A stretch of DNA of 64,000 nt from Archangium sp. (GTDB lineage: Bacteria; Myxococcota; Myxococcia; Myxococcales; Myxococcaceae). Shown here piece after piece: positions 48,204 through 58,300 of this stretch. The notes beneath the pieces were generated by a model, which saw nothing but the letters and a program-made list of their open reading frames with translations, did not search any database and was not told where the DNA came from. The translations under genes were made by a program, and so were the position numbers. Each line of letters begins with the position of its first letter. Within the stretch, counting starts at the first letter, position 1. The DNA lies in the NCBI GenBank assembly GCA_030681645.1, contig JAUXRX010000030.1, positions 1-64,000 on the forward strand. Reading direction: 5' to 3'.

Positions 48204-49250
48204 ATGCTCCCCTTCCAGACACCTCTCGAGCCGATGCTCGCCCAGGCCCAGGACGAAATTCCTGCGGGCGAAGGGTGGCTGTACGAGCCCAAGTGGGACG
48301 GATTTCGCGCCATCGTCTTTCGCGACGGCGACCAGGTGTTCCTGTGCAGCCGCAACGGACAGCCGCTCGCCCGCTACTTCCCCGAGGTGGTCGAGGGCCT
48401 CAAGCAGGCGCTGCCGGCCGAGGCGATCATCGATGGCGAGATCATCCTCCCCGGGCCGCGCGGGCTCGACTTCGAGGCGCTGCAGAGCCGGCTCCACCCG
48501 GCGGCCTCGCGGGTCAACAAGCTCTCGGCTGAGATCCCCGCCGGCTTCGTGGCCTTCGACTGCCTCGCGCTCGGCGCGACCGACCTGCGGCCCCAGAGCA
48601 ACGCCGTGCGCCGCGAGAAGCTGATCGCGAACTTTCAGGGACACGGCGCCTTCTTCGTCACCCCCCAGACCATGAGCGCGGACGTGGCGAAGCAGTGGTT
48701 TCACCAGTTCGAAGGCGCCGGCTGCGACGGGGTGATCGCGCGCCGCCTCGACCTCGACTACCGCCCCGGCCAGCGGGTGATGGTGAAGATCAAACACGGC
48801 CGCACTGCCGACGTGGTGGTGGTCGCGTATCGAGAGGGGAAGACGCCGGGCACCGTGGGCTCGCTGTTGCTCGGGGTCTATGACGACGAGGGCGCCCTCA
48901 TGCACATCGGCCACACGTCCTCGTTCAGCGCGAAGGAGAAGAAGGCGCTGCGCGAGAAGCTGAAGCCGCTCGAGGGCGGCGTGTTCCCCGGCAAGCCTCC
49001 CGACGCGGCGCCGAGCCGGTGGAGCAAGGGGCAGGAGAAGGCGCCTCCCGTGCCGCTCAAGCCTGAGCTCGTGTGCGAGGTGCGGTACGACTACCTGCAG
49101 GGCGCCCGCTTTCGCCATGCGTCGACGTTTCTGCGGTGGCGCGAGGACAAGGCGCCGAAGGACTGCCTGTTCTCGCAGCTGCTCCCACCCAACCCGTTCA
49201 GCCTCGCGAAGATCGTCGCCTTGAGTCCCGGCCGTGTCGCTGCGACCTGA
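48204..49250 (+). CDS. ATP-dependent DNA ligase (LigC/LigD-ligase type)
   Basis: A 348-residue ligase. The nucleotidyl-transfer lysine is Lys30 in EPKWDGFR (motif I, KxDG); RNGQPL, IDGEII and AFDCLALG follow in order, and motif IV/V is CDGVIARRLDLDYRPGQR..VKIKHGRTADVVVVAY. A C-terminal OB-fold (GSLLLGVYDDEGALMHIGHTSSF) completes the core. It lacks polymerase and phosphoesterase domains. These ligases seal nicks in repair, including end joining with Ku; no ku gene is in view. It overlaps the NFACT gene by 17 bp. Confidence 0.85.
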   Translation: MLPFQTPLEPMLAQAQDEIPAGEGWLYEPKWDGFRAIVFRDGDQVFLCSRNGQPLARYFPEVVEGLKQALPAEAIIDGEIILPGPRGLDFEALQSRLHPAASRVNKLSAEIPAGFVAFDCLALGATDLRPQSNAVRREKLIANFQGHGAFFVTPQTMSADVAKQWFHQFEGAGCDGVIARRLDLDYRPGQRVMVKIKHGRTADVVVVAYREGKTPGTVGSLLLGVYDDEGALMHIGHTSSFSAKEKKALREKLKPLEGGVFPGKPPDAAPSRWSKGQEKAPPVPLKPELVCEVRYDYLQGARFRHASTFLRWREDKAPKDCLFSQLLPPNPFSLAKIVALSPGRVAAT

Positions 49251-50637
49251 AGAGCTCGTGCTCATCGCCGCCGAGCTCGATCGCGAGCTCGCCGGCGGTG
49301 TGGTGCAGAAGGTCTACGCGCCGACGACGACCCGCGTGTATTTCGAGGTGCGGGTGCCGGGGCGCAGTCAGCTGTTGTTGATGTGCAGCGATGCGGGCCT
49401 CGCCCGGGTCTCGGCGGTGGAGGAGCGGCCGGCGAACCCGATGACGCCGCCGGGCTGGCAGGCGGTGCTTCGGCGGGATCTCACCGGGGCGAAGCTGGTT
49501 GATTGCGAGGCGCTTCCTGCTCGGAAGACTCTGCTCATGCACTTTGCGCGGCCCTCTGGAGGCACGAACCTCACGCTCGTGCTCGAGGCCACCACCGCTC
49601 CTGCGATCGTCCTGTGCAAGGAGGACGCGAAGGTGCTCGCGACCTCCAGTCCTTCCCGGCCCGGGCTTCGCGTGGGCCAGCCGTGGATCCCCCTCGAGGA
49701 GCAGGCGATCAGGGCTTCGCCCTCGCGGCTGGCGGGTGAGCATGTGTTTCTCAGACTGGCTCACGCCGCCGAGACGCTGCTCGCCACCACCGAGCAGAAG
49801 ACCTGGGTCGACGCCCGCCGCGCGCCGCTGCTCAGCAAGCTCAAGAAGCTCGAGCGCACGAAGGAGAAAGTGCGCGCCGAGGCCGAGCGCACCGGCAAGG
49901 CCCTCGAGTTCCGCAGGGCAGGGGAGCTGCTCGCCCAGAACCTCTACCAGCTCGAGCGCGGCGCGAAGTCAGTCACCCTCACCGAGTACCTCGAAGACGG
50001 CTCCACCCGCGACGTGGTGGTCGAGCTCGACCCGAAGCGCACGCCCCAGCAGGAGGTCGAGTGGCGCTTCCACCAGTACAAACGAATGCTGCGCGGGGCG
50101 GAGATGGCGAAGGCGCGGCTGATCGCCCTCGACGCCGAGAGCGCGGCCCTCGAGGCCCAGCTCGCCTCGCTCGATTCGTCACCTCCCGAGCCCCCACCGC
50201 TCGGCGCGCCGCGCGTGAAGTCAGGGCCCCAGGAGGCGTTGCCTCCCTACCGCGAGTACACGGGCCACGCGGGCCACCGCATCTGGGTCGGCCGCGGCCC
50301 GGCCCACAACGACGCGCTCACCTTTCACGTGGCCAGGCCCTTCCACGTCTGGCTCCACACCCGCGGCCTCCCCGGCGCCCACGTGGTGATCCCGATCGAG
50401 AAGAACACCGAGGTCCCGGGCGAACTGCTGCTCGACGCCGCCACGCTGGCGGCCCACCACTCCGACGCCAAGGGCGAGCCCCGCGTCGAGGTCAGCTACG
50501 TGCCCGCCAAGTTCGTTCGAAAGGCGAAGGACGCGCCCCCCGGCGCGGTCACCTATTCGCGGGAAAAGACCCTGCTCCTGCGCCTCGAACCGGCCCGCCT
50601 CCAGCGCCTGCTGGCCACCGAGCGGCTGGGGGCTTGA
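49234..50637 (+). CDS. NFACT-family protein (RqcH-like) with altered key residues
   Basis: A 467-residue protein with the layout of RqcH/FbpA/Rqc2: NFACT-N (1-130), a helical coiled coil (190-320, KLKKLERTKEKVRAEAERTGKAL) and the NFACT-R RNA-binding domain (340-440, FHVWLHTRGLPGAHVVI). RqcH binds stalled 50S subunits and recruits tRNA-Ala. In B. subtilis RqcH the key pair is LDR; here the aligned residues read PAR, and the MGRHSN segment is ATTAPA. So canonical tailing is doubtful. The GTG at 49234 lies inside the ligase gene (17-bp overlap). The comparison is from memory of the family. Confidence 0.7.
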   Translation: MSLRPEELVLIAAELDRELAGGVVQKVYAPTTTRVYFEVRVPGRSQLLLMCSDAGLARVSAVEERPANPMTPPGWQAVLRRDLTGAKLVDCEALPARKTLLMHFARPSGGTNLTLVLEATTAPAIVLCKEDAKVLATSSPSRPGLRVGQPWIPLEEQAIRASPSRLAGEHVFLRLAHAAETLLATTEQKTWVDARRAPLLSKLKKLERTKEKVRAEAERTGKALEFRRAGELLAQNLYQLERGAKSVTLTEYLEDGSTRDVVVELDPKRTPQQEVEWRFHQYKRMLRGAEMAKARLIALDAESAALEAQLASLDSSPPEPPPLGAPRVKSGPQEALPPYREYTGHAGHRIWVGRGPAHNDALTFHVARPFHVWLHTRGLPGAHVVIPIEKNTEVPGELLLDAATLAAHHSDAKGEPRVEVSYVPAKFVRKAKDAPPGAVTYSREKTLLLRLEPARLQRLLATERLGA

Positions 50638-50998
50638 CGTGCCGCGTCACCCAGCTGGATTGATCGCCTGCGGAGAGCTGTGGTACAGCCCGCGCCCTTT
50701 CAGGACGTGCGCTTACACTTGATTGAGGTGCCGATTTGCTGGCGTTCCCGCTCACCAATGTTGTCGCTTCGCTAACGCTCAGCGCCTCCACCGCCAGACC
50801 CGTGCTACTCAGCCTCAGCGCAGGCCGCTCGGTTTCACGAGTCAAATCAAAGTCTTTGGTCTTTTCAGCGGGGCGGGGCAATACGGCACACAAGTTGCCC
50901 CTGCGCCCCGCCAACGCCAGCCCGATCTCCTTCACCCTCTCCGCGGCCACCTGAACATGTCATCGCGAAACCTGAAGCACTCAACACCTGGAGGATTC
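50638..50998 (+). other. 361-bp leader region ahead of the metalloprotease pair
   Basis: No convincing gene. Short open frames on both strands lack the third-position bias of the neighbours. AT-richer stretches (about 50716-50745 and 50840-50865) may carry a promoter, but I could not assign a sigma factor. The main feature is the hairpin at 50868-50911. Confidence 0.5.
50868..50911 (+). promoter_or_regulatory. Stable leader hairpin before the metalloprotease genes
   Basis: GCGGGGC-GGGGCAA (50868-50881) pairs with TTGCCCC (50895-50901) and GCCCCGC (50905-50911), giving 14 bp with one 3-nt bulge and a 13-nt loop. It ends 87 nt before the ATG at 50999. No T-tract follows, so it looks like an RNA-stability or translation-control element rather than a terminator. 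Confidence 0.5.
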
Positions 50999-53900
50999 AT
51001 GAACCGTCGCAATCACTGGCGCTCTCTCCCCGCCGCACTGCTCGTGCTGTTCGCGGTCAGCTGCGCGCCGAGCAATGGCGACATCATTCGCGTTCAGCCC
51101 AACGTCGTTCGCAAGGCTGACCTCCTCGACGGCCAGTGGTTCTTCCGCAACACGGTGACCTGGACGCCGTTCAACACCCAGTTCACGTTCCCCGGCCAGA
51201 CCGGCAACATGGAAAAGCTGGTCTGGGAGATCCAGGAAGGCAACCTCGTCGGTTACCGGTCCTACGCGTACACGGTCGGCGCCGAAGCCAACGTCGACCC
51301 CAACTCGAAGATCTCGGGAACGACCGCGAAGTACTGCGACGCCGCCGGCGTGTGCAAGGGCGGGCAGAAGTACTACGGCGCCCCCGTGGTGGCCTTCCCC
51401 ATCGAGAGCCACTTCGACATTCAGCGTGGCTACAACGCCGCCACCGGCGAGCAGAACAACGTCGTGAGCGAGAACACCAGCGACCGCTACTGGAATCAGC
51501 GTGAGTACATCCGCGTGAGCTGGTCGCAGAACGTGCTCAACCAGAAGTCGGGCCTCAACTGGGGCACCGTGCAGAACCCCGCGTCGGGCGTGACCAACTC
51601 GAACTGGATCCAGCCCAACGAGCCCGGCAGCGACCCGTACGATTGGCCGACCTTCGAGTACAAGGACGTCGACGGCCAGAAGCAGCTCACCTACTTCGAC
51701 GTCACCGGCCGCTACATGGCGGTGCCCGACGTCGTCTACTACGAGGGCTACGGCAACATCCCCCTCTGCTGGTTCGCGGCGGGCGTGTACGACTGCTCTG
51801 CGAGCGAGATCCACATTCGCACGTCGATCGCCAAGGTCGACACCACCTGGTCGCGTGACTACGAGCCGCTGCAGTTCCCGAACGACCTGATGTCGTACTT
51901 CGGGTACTTCCGCACCGACCGCCTCAACTACGACAAGAAGTTCGGTTACAACGACTCGGCGGTCATTCGCCTGGCGAACCGCCACCGCGTCTGGAAGGAG
52001 TACTACCAGAAGGAAGGCGGCGAGGTGACCGACAAGTCCCTCCCCATGGCCCAGCGTGAGCCTTCGCCGATCCGCTACTACTTCACCCCTGCCAACCGCA
52101 TGGGCGGCACCGAGCGCTACGACGAGTTCTGGGAGCCGGGCCGCCGCATCGAGAGCGACTACGACCGCGCCTTCCGCCGCGCCATCGCCGCCGCCCAGCA
52201 GAAGGAGCCCGCCGACATCCGCCAGATGTTCTACCTCTGCAACAACCCGGTGAAGTCGGGTGACCCCGTGGAGTGCGGCAACGCCGGCTTCTCGCCGAAG
52301 ATCGGTGACCTCCGCTACAGCTTCGTCAACACCGTCGCCGAGCCCGTCGCCAACGGCCTGCTGGGCTACGGCCCGAGCTCGGCTGACCCGGAGACCGGGC
52401 AGATCATCTCGGGCATGTCGAACACGTACACCTGGGGCGTCGACCTCTACGGCCGCGACGTCACCAACTGGATCCTCCTGCTCACCGGCGAGAAGTCGAC
52501 CCAGGACTACATCAGCGGCGTCGACGTCTCGGACTTCATCAAGAACAACCCCGTCTACAACATCAAGGGCCTCAAGCGTGACGGGCTGCTGCAGTCGGAA
52601 CTCCAGGGCATTCCCACCCGCAACGAAGAGAGCAAGGGCGCGTGGGATCGACCGACCCCGCGCATGGCCTCGGTCATTCAGACCATTCTCTCCGACCGCA
52701 ACACCATCGCCAGCAAGGGTGACCAGCTGAAGAAGGCCGCCGACGAGCTCGCCAAGAACCCGGCCCTCGAGGCCGCGGTGCTCGACAACCCCGACATGCA
52801 GGCCGACCTCATCAACCTGCTGCCCCCGTTCGCCCGCGCGGCCGCCCAGCGTGACCCGAGCTTCCTGCGCCAGGCCTCGCGCTCGGTGCTCACCAACATC
52901 AAGCTCTCGCAGAACTGGGAAAAGGCCCGCCTCGACTGGCTGACGAAGAACAGCGTCACCACGTTCGACTTCTACGATCGCACCCTGATCGGCCTGGCCA
53001 CCGAGAAGCTCACCTACCGCAACGCCCGCATCGCGGCGCTCGAGAACGGTGGCGCCGGCCTGCTGCCTGCCGAGGCCCGCCGCGTCGCCGACGACGAGAT
53101 CGCCAAGCAGGTCCGCCAGCAGGTCTGGCTCGCCACCTCGCTCCACGAGGCCGGCCACACCCTCAACCTGCGCCACAACTTCCAGGGCTCGTACGATGCG
53201 ATCAACTACTTCGACTCGTACTGGGACATTCGCCGCGAGACGGTGACCATGCAGCAGAACAACCAGGCCAAGCTGCCCCGCACCGCGGCCGACATGAAGA
53301 AGGCCTCAGAGGGTACCGAGGCCCAGCTCATCGAGGGCATGCACAACCACGAGTACTCCTCGATCATGGATTACTCGGGCAAGATCTTCAACGACTGGGC
53401 CGGCATCGGGAAGTACGACGAGGCGGCGATCATCTTCGCCTACTCGGGTGACACCCAGCCCGGCTACGTCGAGGTGTTCGAGAACGCCCGCAAGACCTCG
53501 AAGGTCGTTCCCGGCACCGACGGCGCGAACCTCACCATCTCGGGCGCGGGCGCCGACCTGCCCATGGTCAACGTCACGCACACCAACCCCAACGTGCGCA
53601 ACTACACCGAGCGCTTCCACTACTCGACCGTGCCCCTGCACTTCGGCGAGGGCTCGGACGTCATCTCGATCCTCAACGACGGTCTGCTCAAGCTCCGCCA
53701 GCGCCGCCTGGCGAAGTGGAGCGAGGTGGTGACTGACGAGAAGCGGGTGAGCGACGCCCTGCTCGCCGACCCCACGCTGATCGACGACCCCGACCGCGCC
53801 GCTGGCGTCATCGGCAACCCGCTGCTGCGCGTGCCGTACATGTTCTGCAGCGACGAGTCGGCTGACGGCCCGGTGCTCTCGTGCAACCGCTTCGACCGCG

Positions 53901-55282
53901 GCCCCGACTACTACGAGATCACCCGCACCAAGCTCGAGGACTACTGGAACTACTACCTCGACAACCACTTCCGCCGCGACAGCGCCTTCTTCTCGGGCAA
54001 CGGCGCGCTCGGCCGCACGTTCAACACCTTCTTCACGGTGGCGAACTCCTACAAGCACTGGGTGTACGAGGTGTACCAGAAGAGCTCGCGCAACCAGGAG
54101 CAGGTGTCGCGCTACAAGCTCGACCCGCTCATGCAGGACTACTGGACGATGGCCGTGCTCGACGGCGTCAACCAGCACCTCAACGTGATGTCGGTGCCGC
54201 CTGACGGGTTGTTCATGTACCGCAACCTCCGCGGCGGCCCCCGGTGGGACCTGATCAGCGGTGGTGACGACTTCGACTACCTCAACGCCACGGGCCGTCA
54301 GCGCCTCGAAGAGCTGTACACCAGCCGCTACGCCGCGCAGGACTTCCTCATCATTCCCCGCGGGCTCGGCCGTCGCATGTACAGCCGCTACGACTACAAG
54401 TCGGGCTTCGGCTTCTGGAACCGCATGCTCGAGGCCGGTCACTACAACGACCAGGTCGGCGCCATGTTCGCGGCCGTCATCCCCGACATCGACATCCAGG
54501 GCGTGGACATCACGGCCGACCAGGACCGGTACGCCATTCCGTACTACCTGACGTTCCGCGACGAGTTCCAGAGCACCTTCAGCTCGCTGTGGGCCAACGA
54601 CGAAGAGAAGATTCGCCCCGTCGCCTACAAGACGGTCAACGCGGCCAACGGCGTGACTGACGTCGCGGCCATCGAGTGGCGCACCTACGTGCGCGGCACC
54701 GACTTCTTCGCGGGCTTCAACTACCCGCGCGAGCGCCGCAACTGCAACACCACCGCGGGCGAGCAGCCCTACCGTGACGATTGCTGGGTGCCCGATCAGC
54801 GCGCCGCGCCGGCGAACATTCAGCTCACCTGGACCAGCCGCATCTACGGCCTGTTCCTCGGCATGGCCCTGTTCCGCGTCAACTACGACCTCGACTACGC
54901 CAAGGCCAACCAGATCTACAAGCTGGGCTCGGGCGAGGCCTTCCAGGTCGCGACCGGGTACCACACGGTCGAGGTGCCTGACGTCGTCACCGGCCACCGC
55001 TACGCGGCGATCGAGAAGGACGGCGCGCCCTACAACAGCACCGGCGCCATCCGCATGATCGACATCGCCAACCAGTACCTGGTGATGGTGCGCGACCCCG
55101 CCACCTGCCCGCTGCCCGACTACGTCTTCTTCCAGGGCTACACCTGCTTGCCGGCTGACCAGGCGAACAACCCGGCCCTGTTGGAAGACCGCCGCAAGTA
55201 CTGGACCGAGGTGTTCGAAGACAGCATCCGCGACCTCGGCCTGCAGCGCGGCATGTACCAGATCTACGGGAAGGCGTTCTGA
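50999..55282 (+). CDS. Giant zinc metalloprotease (metzincin-like) lipoprotein, copy 1
   Basis: A 1,427-residue predicted lipoprotein; the start at 50999 follows GGAGGA and gives the signal MNRRNHWRSLPAALLVLFAVSC. Zinc-binding HEAGHTLNLRH has ligands His716, His720 and His726 with Glu717 as base. The usual Gly in HExxHxxGxxH is Asn. A Met-turn SSIMDY follows about 75 residues later. This is the metzincin arrangement, as in the DUF5117/DUF4953-type zinc-dependent metalloproteases. The 700 residues before it begin with a KADLLDGQWFF module and are mostly beta. The C terminus (800-1427) has no recognised catalytic motif. It is likely a surface protease. A paralogue follows 32 bp downstream. Confidence 0.82.
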   Translation: MNRRNHWRSLPAALLVLFAVSCAPSNGDIIRVQPNVVRKADLLDGQWFFRNTVTWTPFNTQFTFPGQTGNMEKLVWEIQEGNLVGYRSYAYTVGAEANVDPNSKISGTTAKYCDAAGVCKGGQKYYGAPVVAFPIESHFDIQRGYNAATGEQNNVVSENTSDRYWNQREYIRVSWSQNVLNQKSGLNWGTVQNPASGVTNSNWIQPNEPGSDPYDWPTFEYKDVDGQKQLTYFDVTGRYMAVPDVVYYEGYGNIPLCWFAAGVYDCSASEIHIRTSIAKVDTTWSRDYEPLQFPNDLMSYFGYFRTDRLNYDKKFGYNDSAVIRLANRHRVWKEYYQKEGGEVTDKSLPMAQREPSPIRYYFTPANRMGGTERYDEFWEPGRRIESDYDRAFRRAIAAAQQKEPADIRQMFYLCNNPVKSGDPVECGNAGFSPKIGDLRYSFVNTVAEPVANGLLGYGPSSADPETGQIISGMSNTYTWGVDLYGRDVTNWILLLTGEKSTQDYISGVDVSDFIKNNPVYNIKGLKRDGLLQSELQGIPTRNEESKGAWDRPTPRMASVIQTILSDRNTIASKGDQLKKAADELAKNPALEAAVLDNPDMQADLINLLPPFARAAAQRDPSFLRQASRSVLTNIKLSQNWEKARLDWLTKNSVTTFDFYDRTLIGLATEKLTYRNARIAALENGGAGLLPAEARRVADDEIAKQVRQQVWLATSLHEAGHTLNLRHNFQGSYDAINYFDSYWDIRRETVTMQQNNQAKLPRTAADMKKASEGTEAQLIEGMHNHEYSSIMDYSGKIFNDWAGIGKYDEAAIIFAYSGDTQPGYVEVFENARKTSKVVPGTDGANLTISGAGADLPMVNVTHTNPNVRNYTERFHYSTVPLHFGEGSDVISILNDGLLKLRQRRLAKWSEVVTDEKRVSDALLADPTLIDDPDRAAGVIGNPLLRVPYMFCSDESADGPVLSCNRFDRGPDYYEITRTKLEDYWNYYLDNHFRRDSAFFSGNGALGRTFNTFFTVANSYKHWVYEVYQKSSRNQEQVSRYKLDPLMQDYWTMAVLDGVNQHLNVMSVPPDGLFMYRNLRGGPRWDLISGGDDFDYLNATGRQRLEELYTSRYAAQDFLIIPRGLGRRMYSRYDYKSGFGFWNRMLEAGHYNDQVGAMFAAVIPDIDIQGVDITADQDRYAIPYYLTFRDEFQSTFSSLWANDEEKIRPVAYKTVNAANGVTDVAAIEWRTYVRGTDFFAGFNYPRERRNCNTTAGEQPYRDDCWVPDQRAAPANIQLTWTSRIYGLFLGMALFRVNYDLDYAKANQIYKLGSGEAFQVATGYHTVEVPDVVTGHRYAAIEKDGAPYNSTGAIRMIDIANQYLVMVRDPATCPLPDYVFFQGYTCLPADQANNPALLEDRRKYWTEVFEDSIRDLGLQRGMYQIYGKAF

Positions 55283-55314
55283 ACATGGAACTCCGCACTC
55301 TTGAGGGAATGAAC

Positions 55315-58300
55315 ATGAACAGCCTCTTCCGCGCCGTCGTCCTCGCCACCACCGCGTTCGTCGCGGTGGGTTGTGGCCAGCCTGAGCTGGTCGATCGCAC
55401 CGGGCCCAACCCGGTCAAGAAGTCCGAGCTGCTCGAGGGCACCTGGTACATCCAGGAGTCGATCATCGACGCCCCCAAGACGCCCGGCGGCACCGCCGTG
55501 GTCGGCTACGGCGGCAAGATGGAGAAGATCCGCTGGGAGGTGCAGGAGGACCTGCTCGTCGGTTACCGCTCCTACGAGATCGTCCCGGGCGCTGATCCCC
55601 GCGTCGACCGCGAGAAGTCGAAGCTGGGCCAGGTCGTCTTCCAGGACGGCCGCCCCTACAAGGGCAACCCGGTGTTCGCGTACCGCATCGAGAGCCACTT
55701 CGATCGCCAGCGCCAGTACAACGCCGCCACCGGCGAGCAGACCAACGTGCTGGTCGAAGATACGGCCGATCGCCCCTGGTACGAGCGCGACTACATGCGC
55801 GTGGACTTCCGGAACAACCAGATCCTCAACTACGAGAACTGCACCGTGCCCAACGGGCAGGAGCCCCAGTGCGCGGCCTCGTCGGGCGCCCAGTACTTCC
55901 GCTACATCACCCCGCAGGACCAGCAGGCCAGCGACCAGGCGATCAGCTTCACCCGCGATGGCGCCGGCAAGCTGCAGTACTTCGACTTCGTCAGCCAGCG
56001 CATCGCCGACCCGCTCTCGATCTACTACGAGGGCTACGGCAACCTGCCCCTGTGCTTCTTCAACTCGACCGTCGACTGCGAGAGCGCCGACATCCGCATC
56101 CGCACGTCGGTGCTGCGGGTCGATGAGGCGGTCAGCAACGACTACGAGCCGCTCGTCTACAGCGACAAGCTGATGGTGAAGTTCGGCTTCTTCCGCCAGG
56201 AGTCGTACAGCTACTCGAAGGACTACTACTACACGTACTCCGGGCAGCAGTTCTTCGCGATGCGCCACAACATCTGGCAGCGCGCGCATGACGACAAGGG
56301 CAACCTCATCAACGTGGTCGATCGCGCCCTGCGCCCGATCGTCTACTACATGACGGCGAACACCCCGGCCTACCTCGAGGGCGCCGCTTCACGGCACCTG
56401 GCCACCGCCCAGGGCATGGATCCCGAGCAGACCATCGAAGCCTCGTGGGATCGCTCGTACCGCCGCACCGTGGCCGTGCCGCGTGGCCTCGAGATCAGCG
56501 ACGTGCCCCAGATGTTCTTCGTCTGTGAGTCGCCCGTGCGTGAAGGCTCGCCGGCGGCCTGCGGCAAGCCCGGCACCTACGCCCGCATCGGCGACCTGCG
56601 CTACCACATCATCCCCTACGTCGATCAGAACGCGGGCGGCCTCCTCGGCCTCGGCCCGTCGTCGATGGACCCTGAGACCGGCATGGTGGTGCACGCCGCG
56701 GCCAACATCTACGGGCCCGGCCTCGACACCTGGGCTGGCAGCTCGCAGCAGGTGATCGACGTGGTGTCCGGTGAGCTCTCGCTCAGCGAGCTCATCTCGG
56801 GCAAGGACGTGAAGGACTACGTCTTCGCCAACCTCAACCCGACCGACCCGCGCCGCCCCCTCAACGGGCCGTGGAACTCGCAGCAGCCCCTCGTCTCCGA
56901 CGCGACCCGGCCCGCGGGCTCGTTCGCCAACCTCGACGGCAAGCTCAAGAACCTGGCGGCCCAGTGGCGCCAGAACGGCACGCTGCCCGTGGCCAAGGAG
57001 AACCGCCGCGCGGTGGTGGAGCGCCTGATCAAGGACAACCCGTCGCTCGAGGAAGAGCTCGTCAACCTGCCCGAGGTGCGCGTCGCGATTCAGTCGATGA
57101 CCACGAACAAGGGCTTCCAGGCCAAGGTGCAGACCGACTCGGCGTTCTACCGCACGGTGGCGCGCAACATTCTGCTCGGCAACGACCCCGTCGAGGCGGC
57201 GCTGACCAGGTCGCGCAACACGCCTGACCCGAAGGTCGGCTGCTTCTACGAGTTCTCCTACAGCGACGAGGACTACTTCGGCCTCGCCAAGCGCAAGCTC
57301 GAGCTGCAGAAGACGCTCGTCACCAAGTTCAAGCAGCAGGGCCAGAGCGACGCCGACGCGCTCGTCGCGGCCAAGGGCGAGGTCTACAACAGCATTCGCC
57401 GGGAAGCCTACCGCTCGGTCACCGAGCACGAGATCGGCCACACCCTGGGCCTGATGCACAACTTCATCGCCTCGGCCGACGCGCTCAACTACCACGACGG
57501 CTACTGGGATCTGCGCAAGGAGACCATCGGTGTCGAGGTGGGCGGCCGCCGCGTGCTGCCGGTCACCCCGCAGAACCTGAGCGACGCCGCGAAGCCGAAC
57601 CAGCACCAGCTCGACGAAGGCATCTACGAGTACACCTACTCGTCGATCATGGACTACGGCGCGCGCGTCAGCGCCCAGAACAAGGGCACCGGCAAGTACG
57701 ATGACGCCGCGATCCTCTTCGCGTACGGCGGTGGCTTCGAGCCGGGCTGGGTCGAGGTCTTCAACGAGCTGCGCCCCAGCTACCAGAGCCCCAACATCAC
57801 CGTGCCGCTCGACAACCAGGCCAAGGTCTTCACCGTGCGCGGCGCGCAGGTCGAGATCCCGCTGGCGCACGTCGAGCACTACACGCCCGCGTCGAACTTC
57901 TACACGGACAAGTACCACTACACGACGCTGCCCTTCCATTTCGCCGACCAGCAGCCTTCGTTCGACGCGATGCTGGACCAGGGCATCGCCCGCATGAAGA
58001 ACCGCTCGTTCCGCAAGTGGAGCGAGATGGCCGAGCACTACAAGCGCATCGAGGCCGAGCTCAAGAAGTTCAACCTCTCCCAGAGCGGGCTGAGCGAGAA
58101 CGACTTTTCCCGCGCCCGCGACATCATCAACGCGGCCGGTGGCGCGGCGGTGCCGGTCGAAGTGCCCTTCATGTTCTGCTCGGACTACGAGGTCGGCGCG
58201 AACCTGCTGTGCAACCGCAACGACCAGGGGGCTGACGTCTTCGAGATGACCTCGAAGTGGATGGAGCGCTTCAACGAGTCGTACGTGTTCACGAACTTCC

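Noticed and set aside
50549-50954. Short ORFs on both strands in the leader before the metalloprotease genes
   Set aside because: They lack the third-position G/C bias of nearby genes, have no ribosome site at proper distance, and overlap the leader hairpin.
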